Below, piece by piece: positions 48,932-59,679 of a stretch of 64,000 bases of DNA; within the stretch, counting starts at the first letter, position 1, and each line of letters opens with the position of its first letter. The stretch comes from Flaveria trinervia (taxonomy: Eukaryota; Streptophyta; Magnoliopsida; Asterales; Asteraceae), in the NCBI GenBank assembly GCA_025506515.1, contig CM046444.1:117471930-117535929 (forward strand). Reading direction: 5' to 3'. Below the pieces are notes generated by a model. The model was not told the DNA's origin, ran no database searches, and saw nothing but the letters and a program-made list of their open reading frames with translations. Position numbers and translations under genes: made by a program.

Positions 48932-49766
48932 GAATTTTTTTCATTAACGGGGTTAAATTTAAAAATATATTGACTTAAGGGTAAATATATATAAAATATG
49001 ATTTCAGGGGTACTCGTGGTCATACCAGCGAGTTCTTCCTTCTTGATTTTCGTACCCTGTCAAGATTCCATAACATTTGTCTTTTTCTTTAGAACCCGCC
49101 GATGCCACCGGCGAGTTCTGATCTGGGTCTTGAAAAGAGAGAACCCGCCAATGAGACTGGCAGGTTCTTTCTTATTAGGGTTGATCGGGTGTTAGGTGTT
49201 TAATATTAACCGTTGAACCATCCCACTTTCTCATAAAATCCCCTCTCAAACCAACATAAAAAATACAGACTATCTTCGTTTAAAACACCTTTATCTTCAA
49301 ACAACTCGAATCCAAAAACGTTAAACTTGATTTGAAGAGATTTTTGGTTTGAGTTGTTTAAGGATGAGTGTTTTTTAAGTAAAGATGGTATGAAAATTTT
49401 ATGTTGGTTTAAGGAGATTTTTATTTTTGGTTTGAGAGTTTTTGTTTAGGATTCGCGATTTTATAAAAAAGTAAGATGGTTCAAGGGTTTATATTAAACA
49501 CCCAACACCCGATAACCCTAATAAGAAAGAACCCGCCGGTCCCATTGGCGGGTTCTTTCTTTTCAAGACCCGGTTCAGAACTCGCCGGTGGCACCGACGG
49601 GTTCTGAGGAAAATGACAAATGTTATGGAATCTTAAGAGGGCACGGAAATTAAGAAATGAGAACTCGTCGGTGTGACCGGCGGGTACCCCTGAAGTTATC
49701 TTTTATATATATTTACCCCTCAAGTCAATATATTTTTAAATTTAACCCCATTAATAAAAAAAATCC
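48932..49766. mobile_element. Mutator-type MITE with long inverted arms and six palindromic cores
   Basis: An 835-bp element that is nearly one large inverted repeat centred near 49350. The left end GAATTTTTTTCATTAACGGG mirrors the right end. It is flanked by 9-bp near-identical direct repeats, acgatctaa (48923-48931) and acaatctaa (49767-49775), as expected for Mutator-like insertion. Each arm carries three imperfect palindromes of the form GAACCCGCCGG...CCGGCGGGTTC: near 49012-49034, 49092-49119 and 49141-49168 on the left, and 49529-49556, 49576-49606 and 49660-49685 on the right. It has no coding capacity. It sits about 40 bp upstream of the predicted proteasome alpha-2 transcription start. 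Confidence 0.8.
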
Positions 49767-49775
49767 ACAATCTAA

Positions 49776-51384
49776 CTTTTGTTACTTCCTTCTAACATTT
49801 TTGGGAATTTTAGGTTTAGTGTACATGTTGTTTTTCTTAACACGTGTTTTGAAACTATTTTTAAAATTAAACTAAATCTTTATAAGACGGGATGTTAATC
49901 ATTTATATTGTTTTTACTGTTTTACATTCGATTATGTCAAAAGCATCATCCTAATAAAACTTATTTAAGCTAGTTTAATCTAATATCATAAAAAAATTTA
50001 AACTCAAACAATCACCGTTATGTCATTGAACCATAAGACCAACTGCGGATGGTATCTTTGGTGTAATTTTACTTTTCTTTTCTTTCGATTATATTAATAG
50101 ATTAAAATTACATGTATTATATAGGTTAAACAAAAAATATTAATATTATGTTTATTGAGGGCTTCTTATCATTCTTCCTTCACTCACATTTTTCACTCAT
50201 AATTGTATCATAAATTTAAAGCTACTTAAATTTTAGCTAGTCTGAAATGTAAATACAGGGAAATAAGGTAATTTCTCATTTACATTTTAATCATAAACTT
50301 GTCTCGTGCTAATTTCCTTGTGTTGTGTTTAGTTGTTTATATCTAGACAAATGGAAATAGTAATAATTTTACCATTTAAGTCGTTGATGATGATGACCTG
50401 ATTCATGCGTGAGATAGACAATAAGAGGCTTCCAATTAAATCAGAAGTTACTCGTTGGTAAAAAAGAAAAAGTCATTGGGATTAGTGATCACATAATTAA
50501 GTAAAGATGGAAAAGACTAAGAACAATTGTGTGTCAATGTGTCGAGCGATGTTGATTAATTTGAAATTTTTTAATAATATATTTGCTTTTTGTAACAAGA
50601 CTGTATAACAACGATTTCATAAAATCAACACATGTTTTAACCTTAATTAGCTCGCATGCCATGGATATTATGAATGATTAAACACTTAAAATTATATATA
50701 AAGTATGTTATTACTTATATTCTGTTTGTATGCGGTATTGTAATTTTGTTTTTTTCATCAATTATGTACTTATTGTTTATTAGTTATAAATAAAGACGGA
50801 CACATGTTTACATTACTCTGACCAGGCTTAAAAAACTTTTAAAAACCTTTTGTTCATCTAAAGATCTAAAAATGATAAGCAAATTTTAAACGTAACTTAA
50901 CCAAATACAATTTATATTCGTCTTTATTTATTGATTCAATGTATTGAAGAAATTTTCTGTTTGTTAAACAAACAATTGTTAAGGAAAAGAAAAACACCCG
51001 TTTAGTAAGCCGGAGGTATTGAGTTCGACCTCAATGTGCATGTTTGGCAAACCAACTTTTGACTTATTAATTTTTGAAAAGTTAATTAGTCAATAAGTAT
51101 ATTTGGTAACTGGTTTAAATGAGTGTTTCAAATTGTTTATTGAAAACTCTTTTCAATTTTTAAAAAGAAAAGTTAAAAAATGTGAAAATATGTTTGAACG
51201 GAGATGAAGATGTGAAAAAGAAAAATGAGTTTTTAAAAAGTTAAAAAAACTTCTCAAAACTCAAAATTTTAAGAAGTCAAAAAGAGACTTTTGCTATGTG
51301 ATACGATGATCAGCCCCTGCTATGTGATACCAATATTGCGCTGCAAGTACTATTTGAACTGATAAAAATTGTTTGTGTCCCTCT
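49776..51384. other. intergenic upstream of the PPR gene
   Basis: AT-rich. 51030-51290 is an A/T-rich segment with AACTTTTGACTTATTAA and inverted AAAAAGTTAA motifs, probably a MITE. No gene recognised. Confidence 0.4.
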
Positions 51385-53210
51385 ATGAACAACATTTGCT
51401 GTAAATCAGCTAGCCGGATCACCGAATTACTCCGGCCAGCAACCTTCATATCCGAAATTCAATCACTTCTACACATTGGTAACCTAGATAATGCTGTTAA
51501 TCTTGCACTTTGTCACCCAGTTTTGTTTCATCATCCTCCATATGTGAAACTTTTGAATCTTTGCATTGATAAACAAGCTTATAATCACGCCCAAATGGTG
51601 CACAAACATCTTTATGCAAATGGGTATGATTCAAATGTACATATAAACACGAAATTGATGATACTGTATTCGAAAGCTGGTGACTTGAAAAGTGCCCGCA
51701 AGGTGTTTGATGAAATGCCTGAGAGAAGTGTGGTTTCTTGGACTGCATTGTTATCTGGGTATGCAAAGAATGGGTACACTGAGGAAGCTGTGAGAGTGTT
51801 CGTTGGCATGCGTAGAGCGGGGGTGAAGGCGAATCAGTTCAGTTATGCGAGTGCTTTAAGCGCGTGTACAAGGTTGATGTGTCTAAGTTATGGGGTGCAG
51901 ATACAAGGGTGTGTTGAGAAGAGTAGGTTTGTTTATTATTCTTTTGTGCAATGTGCATTGGTGGAGTTGCATTCAAAGTGTGGTCAGATCGAGGATGCTC
52001 GTTGCATCTTTGATATGATGTTGATTAACGACGTGGTTACTTATAATTCGATGATTGGTGGGCTTGCTGTTCGAGGGTTTAGCAATGATGCCATTCTAAT
52101 GTTTCGTTTGATGCTTCGTGATGGTATGACTCCTGACAACTTCACTTTGATTAGTGTTCTCATGGCTTGTGCTCGAAGTAAAGATCTTGCAAATGTCATG
52201 CAGCTACATGGGTTTGTTTTAAAAATGGGTTTTGGATTGTATAATAGTTTAAACGGGTCACTTATTAATGCATATGCAAAAGGCGGAAGCGTGAGAAGTG
52301 CAGATAAGATCTACAAAAGCATGGTTAAAAAAGACGCAATATCTTGCACTGCTCTAATAGCAGGATACGCTCATGAAGGTAGTAATACAATGGATGCGAT
52401 GAATCTTTTCATTGAGTTGCGTCGAGTACTCACGAATGTTGACAATGTAATATTATGCTCAATGATCAACATTTGTGCCGACACAACATCATTAGGCCTA
52501 GGAAAACAAATACATGCTCTTTCCTTAAAATGTTTGGCACTCCATGATGTACCCATGAACAATGCTCTTGTTGACATGTACTCAAAATGTGGTGACATCA
52601 TAGACGCGTGTCATGTATTTGATGAGATGAAGGAAAAAATGTTATCTCATGGACTTCATTAATTGCTGGATTTGGAAAACACGGTTATGGGAATAAAGCA
52701 ATTGCACTTTACAAACAAATGGTGGACGAAGGATTGGAACCAAATGGTATTACATTCTTATCACTCTTGTTTTCGTGTAGTCATTGTGGTTTGACTGAAG
52801 AAGGAAGGGAATTCTTTAATAGTATGGTTAATAAATATAATATATTGCCTCAAGAAAAGCATTATTCGTGTATGGTTGATTTATTAGCACGTGGAGGTGA
52901 GATAGAAGAAGCATATAATTTAGTACACAATATGCATATGAAGCCAAATGCCTCGGTTTGGGGTGCAATTCTTGGGGCATGTAGCGTACATGGCAATGTT
53001 GTGATAGGAAAAGTAGCAGCCAGACGTCTCTTTGATCTGGACCCTTGGAAACCGGTTAACTACGTCGTTTTGGCTAGCATTTATGCAGCAGCTGGCTTGT
53101 GGGATGGTGCTTGGGTCACACGAAAGTCGATGAAAGTTGAAAACTTACAGAAGAAGCAATCTGGATGCAGTTTTGTTCAATCAACAAGCAAGAGGCTTTT
53201 GCCTCCATAA
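51385..53210 (+). CDS. E-class pentatricopeptide repeat (PPR) protein, one-base frameshift
   Basis: Single-exon gene for an organelle RNA-binding protein of the PLS/E type; such proteins normally act in RNA editing or processing in mitochondria or plastids. The first ATG is at 51385. An N-terminal stretch of about 55 residues, possibly a targeting sequence, precedes tandem repeats such as SVVSWTALLSGYAKNGYTEE and DAISCTALIAGYAHEG. The E region includes KHYSCMVDLLARGGEIEEAY and KPVNYVVLASIYAAAG and ends with no DYW domain. The protein resembles Arabidopsis At3g20730 (PCMP-E94) along its length, from memory. In the A6 run at 52634-52639 the frame breaks: the first frame stops at 52662, while the second frame continues the same repeats (ending at 53210) and overlaps the break. 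One missing A explains this. It is either a young pseudogene or a homopolymer sequencing error. The intact product would be about 608 aa. Confidence 0.9.
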
Positions 53211-53276
53211 CCAAAGCTCAAGTTGCTAATATCTCAGGTTTGTATTTGATTTTACCTCTGTTTTGTAATCGATATC

Positions 53277-53486
53277 CTTATTTTATGTATGCAAATGCAT
53301 TTTATCCACATAACACTTTCTAGTGAAGTGATGTTTTGTTGTACATCAAGTTATCATGCGATAAAAAAAAATCATTGATAATCTTATTTTATGTATGCAA
53401 ATGCATTTTATCCACATAACACTTTCTAGTGAAGTGATGTTTTGTTGTACATCAAGTTATCATGCGATAAAAAAATCATTGATAAT
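53277..53486. repeat. 106-bp tandem direct duplication downstream of the PPR gene
   Basis: The segment starting CTTATTTTATGTATGCAAAT at 53277 is repeated at 53383 with almost no change. The copies differ by two bases in an A-run. Near-identity implies a recent duplication. No coding sense is seen. Confidence 0.9.
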
Positions 53487-55138
53487 TATTACCAATTTTC
53501 AGGTTAAAGTTTCTGGTAGAGAGCGTTTGCTGCTTACCAACATTTCAGAGCTACAATCCAAGTTACTGAATATATATCTGGCCAAATGAAAAGCCAGGTT
53601 ATCTTTTGTGGTTTTTTAAACAATTTTGATTGAGGAATCAACTGACAAAAAGTTAAACTACTTACAAGTGAGTTGGTTTAAATCTTGCATTATAACTCAC
53701 AACATAAAGTTTGGGTTGAAAATTTAAGATGATAACTGATAACTGAATGAATTAAAAGTTTAATGTGGATATCTTGAAGTGCTATATGTTCAGCTAGTTA
53801 CATTAATGCGAGAAACATAAATCGTCTGCTGCTACCATTTACAAGAGCAGGTTGAGTTTGTTTGATTAATGTTACAAAGTTGTTCTTGAAATAGCAATGG
53901 GTCAAAGTTCTCACCTGTAGTTTGTTTTATGTTTTATGCAGAATAAACTTTCTTACTTTATAATGTTGTCCTGCAGTAGGTGCTACAAATTTGATTCCCC
54001 CCAAACTTGGATCTTCTTGATGTATTTTTCCAGCTTCAGAATGGTGGTTGGATTAGGTATTAATCATTTCATTCAGTTACAATTAGCATGTTGGGCCCAT
54101 TAATTTGCCACTTTTTGATGTTTAGGTTAATCCCAGTATTTTCTTTTTTTACCAGGAGAAGACCTTAATGGGTGTCCAAGCAGGTTCTACAGAGTTGGGA
54201 ATGGCAGATGCATTTGCTTTTTTTAGAATAACTTATAATATACTCCTATACATCACCTATACGGTTATTCGGCTATGTATGCACCTTGCAGGATTTAACC
54301 CTCAATGATAGAGGGGAGACACCTTACCACCACGATGTCCCCTTAAAGACGTCAGTTGCATTTGATGATTGCCTTGTTACGAAAACGCGGCACTTACGTA
54401 TTTCACTCCATAGTCGCAGAAAAGAGTAAATTTGGGTTGAAACATTACACTTTTTGATACGGATTAGAATGCTCACAAACATTTTTTTGTCTATTTTTCC
54501 TCATCTGGGGTCTATAGAAATAATCTCGAGGATTGCTTATATTTCACTCTTTCAGACCCCACCAATAACACTTGCTCTGGGTGGAATTTATTGGGTATGA
54601 TTGTTATTTATATTGATCTTTGTTGCTTAAAGAAAATAGTTAAGCAAGATCTCATGAACATTGAATATAAATTATGTTATGTTGTTATCTCAATGCTTGG
54701 ATGATGGGCGTGATAATGTTTTTAAAATGGTATTTTCAACCCGAACTCATGTTTTCTCGTAATTCGTAACCCGTTTTGATTATAAGTGAAATGGTCTCAT
54801 TTGAAAACGACATGTATCAACTTGAATTCATTGTGATCTAACATGCAACCCGACTTGACCTGCTCGTTTTGTCATAATTCTATCAAAATGATTGCCATAA
54901 TTGAATAAAAGTATGATTCCATGATCATTTAGAAATCGGAATCTACGGGTTGAATCAATTGAGTATTTAGGTTTTTAGGGTTGATTCACGTTGTAAGTTA
55001 TATAAAAGAATGGGCAAAATCATCAAATGTTCGGTTTACCTTGCTTTTATCAATTGATCTTTGACTTTTGATATTTTGAAAATAAACTTTAACTTTTAGA
55101 CACTCATATTCAATATCAAACAATTAAAGAATGACAAG
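53487..55138. other. intergenic between the PPR gene and the hAT element
   Basis: Probably includes the PPR 3' UTR at its left end. No coding region is supported. Confidence 0.4.
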
Positions 55139-55436
55139 TAGATATGTTCAAAAAAACCGGTTCGGGAACCGGTTTGGACAAAAAAACCGGAACCGGTTTG
55201 AGGCCCAAACCGGTTTCAACCCGGCCCAAACCACCGGTTCCCTACTGGTTTCAGGTTTCTAAGATCAAAACCGGTTTCAAACCGAACCGGTCCACAAACC
55301 GGTTTCAACCCGGTACCGTTACCCAACGGCTATATAGCCGTTTGTACGCTATTTTTGACCTTTTTTTTATATTTTTTACTAGGTTGGTATGTATATGTAT
55401 TTGATGTTTTGGTTGAATCATAACAATTTATAACAC

Positions 55437-55512
55437 TCTCTACTTTCAAAAATCTCAAAAACGCTCTCACAAATACTCTTTACTCTCAAAAATCTCAAAA
55501 ACGCTCTCACAA
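55437..55512. repeat. 40-bp tandem duplication in the hAT 5' leader
   Basis: The segment CTCAAAAATCTCAAAAACGC occurs twice at a 40-bp spacing, just ahead of the transposase reading frame. Confidence 0.85.
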
Positions 55513-55519
55513 TTCACAA

Positions 55520-57605
55520 ATGATTCATCAAGTGCTCAATCATCCGTTGGTTGTGAAGCGTCTTCAAGCAACGTGGTGGTAGCAATCCTTCTTACGAATA
55601 GGAACCCCGAAGTATGGTGCAATTACGATTTATGTCAAATGGCTAGCGGTCCAAACAATGCTCATTGCAAGTTTTGTCATAAGTTTTTAAAAAAAGATGC
55701 AAACACAGCATTGAAAAACCATATTTCAAATAAATATTGTAAAACGTTAAAAGGTGAATCTTCTCAAGGTCAAGCTTCAATGACAAACGAAGAAAATATT
55801 TGGGCTTATAACGTTGATGTGGTTCGGGAGCAAATGTCGCAATTTGTAATTCAAGAAAGTGTGTCATTCAAACATTTCGACAACGAACGTTTGAGTCGAC
55901 TCATTCAACGAACTCTCCAACCACGTTACACCAATGTAAGTCGTGCTACTCTTCGAAGAGATTGTTTAAAATTGTGGAAAAAAAACTAAAAATGAATTAA
56001 TATCTTATTTTGAAAATTTACAAACCGGTGTTAACTTAACTAGTGATGTTTGGTCGACACCTCACGGTTCACCGGACTCGTACATTTGTGTCACCGCCCA
56101 TTAGGTTGAACTCGATCCGTGACAAATGATGAAACGTACGATTGCGTTTGAATTGTTTTATTATCCTCACACCGGCCAAAACATTTTTCATCTTATTGAT
56201 AAAGTTATTCAAACTTATAAATTAGAAAACAAAATATTTTCTATATCTTTTGATAATGCGTCAAATAACACTCTTGCGATAGATCATTTGAAATTAAAAT
56301 ATAAACCAATTTGTGAGAGTGTGTTTTTTCATAGTCGATGTGTTGCGCACATCATAAACTTAGCGTTCAAGACGGTTTAAAAACAATTGAAATAGTTAAA
56401 GATTCTTTTAAAAGAATGTTACGTGATATTTTTAATAATAACCAAAGATATACTAAATATCGCAAGTTTTGTAAAGACGCAAATACCAAATGTTTAGGCC
56501 CGAATTGAGACGTAACAACACGATGGAATTCCACTTGTAACATGTTTGAAATGACTATTGAACAAAAAGAAAGTTTAATAGGCTTTCATAATAGTTTGGT
56601 AAGTCGGGGAAAGACAAATTCTTACCATCCATCGGGTTGGGCCATTATCGAAGAAGTAACAAAAATGCTTCAAATTTTAAAAAACGCAACTATGTGTCTT
56701 TCTGGAGTTTATTACCCAACGAGTCCGTTAGTACTTTATCAAAATTATTTAATGACTTCAAAATTAAATAAATTGTCGTGTAGTGGTAGACCTTATTCCG
56801 ATATGATACGCCCAATGAAAGAAAAGCTTATAAAGTATTTTAAAGAAATGTTTCCCGTTATTACATGTGCCGCTGCTTTAAACATCTGTTTAAATTTATT
56901 AGGGGTTGAAACTTTACTTGATAAAATTACTTTTAATTTGAATTTAGAAGTTGGTAACCCAATGTATAGTACAACTTTAAAAGCTACTTTAAACAAACAA
57001 TTTGAACAAATATATGATGTTTATTTATTAAAATACGGCAAAACATCACAAATCCATGACGCTTTAAGGCATGCGGCAAATGCCGAAACTTTGAATGATC
57101 CAATGTTTGTTTTATATAATACTTTAAGGGGTGAATGTAATAAACGTCAACGTGGTAACACTCCGAGTAGTGAACTCGGGAGGTATGGTCTTACAAACTT
57201 TTTATCGACCATGACTCCACAATATTTTAAAAATTTTGACTTGTTGGCTTGGTGGAAACGTAAAGAAGATCAATTTTCCATCCTATCCACCATGGCTCGA
57301 GATTTACTAACCGTCCAAGCTTCTACGGTAGCTTCGGAATATTTTTTTATGTTAGTGGCAGAGTTATATCAATAAGACGAACTCGACTCACTCCACAAGC
57401 GGTTGAAATGTCAATTTGCTTGAAAGATTACTTGGATGCCGCGGAAAGAGTACAAGACAAACATTCACTTGAAAGAGAACTGAAATACGAATCAGAATTA
57501 TACGAGGACGAGGTAGATAGCAGATTGATACCAGAAATGACTGATGATGAAGCGGCATATGATGACTACCTTCGTAACAGTTCCGGTTCTGGTGGCGAGG
57601 AATAA
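55520..57605 (+). pseudogene. hAT transposase pseudogene (BED zinc finger, RNase H-like core, hATC region)
   Basis: Pieces of one transposase are read in order but in different frames. A BED-type finger region (55573-55989) has CxxC spacing in AHCKFCHK followed by LKNHISNKYC. A catalytic-core segment (about 55985-56380) contains the block TSDVWSTPHGS and then SISFDNASNN and RCVAHIINLAF. A middle region follows (56380-57375), with TTRWNSTCNMFE just before 56560 and FDLLAWWKRKEDQF near 57236. The C-terminal dimerisation tail (57340-57605) contains SGRVISIRRTRLTP and an acidic end. At least three frameshifts (near 55980, 56360 and 57330) and three in-frame stops (56102, 56120 and 56506) break it. 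The stops look like former tryptophan codons. The usual start codon is not evident. It cannot make an active enzyme as written. Confidence 0.85.
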
Positions 57606-57689
57606 ACGTACAAGTATAACACGAACGAAGAAAAACGACTATGTTAAATGTTAGTTTTAAAGATTTTTATTTACCCATGTATGTTATTT

Positions 57690-57985
57690 AAATTTTATAA
57701 ATGTTTATAAAACTATTGTTTAAATGTTTAAATTGTTTAAATATTTATAAATGTTATAAATTGTTAAAAATTTTAAATTGTTTATAAATGTTATAAATTG
57801 TTTATAAATGCTATAAATTGTAATTGTTTAAATTGTTTATAAATGTTATAAATTGTTTAAATGCTTAAATTGTTTATAAATGTTATAAATTGTTTAAATG
57901 CTTAAATTGTTTATAAATAGTATAAATATATATATGTTTATAATTTTTTAAATGTGTATAAATGTTATAAATTGTTTAAAATATA
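57690..57985. repeat. AT-rich minisatellite inside the hAT element
   Basis: Irregular tandem copies of a TTGTTTATAAATGTTATAAA motif of roughly 28-37 bp between the transposase stop and the 3' subterminal repeats. Low complexity, no coding sense. Confidence 0.75.
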
Positions 57986-58233
57986 TAAACAGTTTCATGT
58001 TTAGTTAAATGTTTAAAATTTTCTTTGAATATATCAAAAATCCAAATTAAAAAAAACGGTTTGGGCCCGAACCGGTTCCAAACCGACCCAAACCGGTTTG
58101 ATAGGGTGGGTTTTTTGCATTTGAAACTGGTTCGAACCCAAACCGGTTTTTGACTAGTTTGACCAACCGGTTTCGGTTTGGAACCTGAACCGGTTTGGGC
58201 CCCCAAACCGGTTTGTACATGTCTAATGAAAAG

Positions 58234-59480
58234 TGACGAAAACAACAAATCGAATAAATACATATGTAAAACGGTTACATTTCACCCTGCAAACTAGAAT
58301 TATGTTGTTATCAATACAACGAAGATTTAGACTAGTATTTTTTTAAAGAGTTGAGATTTAGTCTTATTTTTTATAATATGTTAAGATTTAGCCTGTCCGG
58401 ATAACATATAACTTAAATTTTTAGTTAGGGTTAAGATTCAACACATGTTTTTATCTAGGTAAAATCAATGATTGTTTTGATAAAAACATGAGTCAAAATG
58501 TTCACTTTAATGATTTTATTGCAAAAAAAAAGTGGAACACACATGACGATTGATGCGTTGAAGTTTTCAATCAATCGCTTGAGCAAATTAAAAAGAAATA
58601 GATTTTTAATATTTACATAAGCGTAAATTTTTAATGTTTATTGTTATAGGTGTTTAGAAACTAATAATTAAACGAATAATGATATCTTTAATCTTTAAAT
58701 AATTATATACGAGGTGCTTACATTGTATATATGAGATGTTGTACAATAAAATGCATCTTATTTTCCCAGACTTATATCTCATCGCATTTATTAAATATTA
58801 TTGTCTTTATTAGTTATACCATAAATTTGAAAATATAAGAATGATGTATCTGATGTAATGTGTTTGACTTAACTTTTATTTTACACAAGAGGTATAAGAG
58901 GTGTAATATCATCATACAATCATATGCATATCAATTTTCCCCTACCATACACTTTATGCAAAAGCTTATTCTCACACATTAAGCTAATTAACCTCTTATC
59001 AGGGGCATATGCTCTTACGATGTGGAAATATCATACAAGATTTATTTTTTAGAACTCGAAAAACATTCTTTTTTACTTACTTCAAAAAGAAATGTTCGAG
59101 AGGTGTTAAAAAACATCATACCTGCCAAACAAAAGTTACGCACGTAAAATAAAAAAGTTAATTTCAATTTTACTTTCTAGCAAAAATAAAAATTTTTCTT
59201 TGAAAAAAAAACATCAAATTACCTCCACAAGTTTCCAAATTGTTTCAATTGATGCAAAAATTGAACTAAAACTAAAACAATTTAGAAACTTTTATGGGTA
59301 AATTAATGTTTTTAAACTTTTAAATAAAAATGATTGTTTTTGTCAAATTTTAAGAAGTAAAACCGAACTTTACTTAAATAAAACGTTAGATCGGAAAAAA
59401 GAAAGTCAAAATACAGGGGCTGGTTATCATTTCCTTATAACTCCAGGGGGCGAATTCCCGATAGAATTTATTTAGGAATA
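58234..59480. other. intergenic upstream of the sulfurtransferase gene
   Basis: AT-rich with no gene recognised. The sulfurtransferase 5' UTR probably starts near 59490 (TTTCTTCCTCATCATCATCG). Confidence 0.45.
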
Positions 59481-59679
59481 CAAACCCTTTCTTCCTCATC
59501 ATCATCGTACTGAAAACCTTGGGTGCAGTGATCCGATAACAAGTGAAATCGCCATATAACGTTTTGTTCTCGAGACTAACATCAAGATTTTCGTCAATCG
59601 ATCACCAAAGATCACAAATTTTCGATTGATTGTGGTTCATATATGGTGTTGACAGTATCTTTTCAGGGTTTCTGATCAA

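Larger units (their letters stand above)
55139..58225 (+). mobile_element. hAT-superfamily transposon, full length but decayed
   Basis: A 3087-bp element bounded by inverted ends TAGATATGTTCAAA (left) and the reverse of TAGACATGTACAAA (right). It is flanked by an 8-bp near-perfect target duplication, atgacaag (55131-55138) against atgaaaag (58226-58233). Both subterminal regions (about 55155-55320 and 58050-58220) are packed with AACCGG / CCGGTT motifs, the likely transposase-binding repeats. The interior holds a broken hAT transposase gene and a 3' AT-rich minisatellite. The 8-bp duplication, BED finger and C-terminal dimerisation region all fit hAT. Confidence 0.9.

Noticed and set aside
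52371..52601. Antisense frame within the PPR gene
   Set aside because: Shadow of the PPR coding sequence; no independent evidence.
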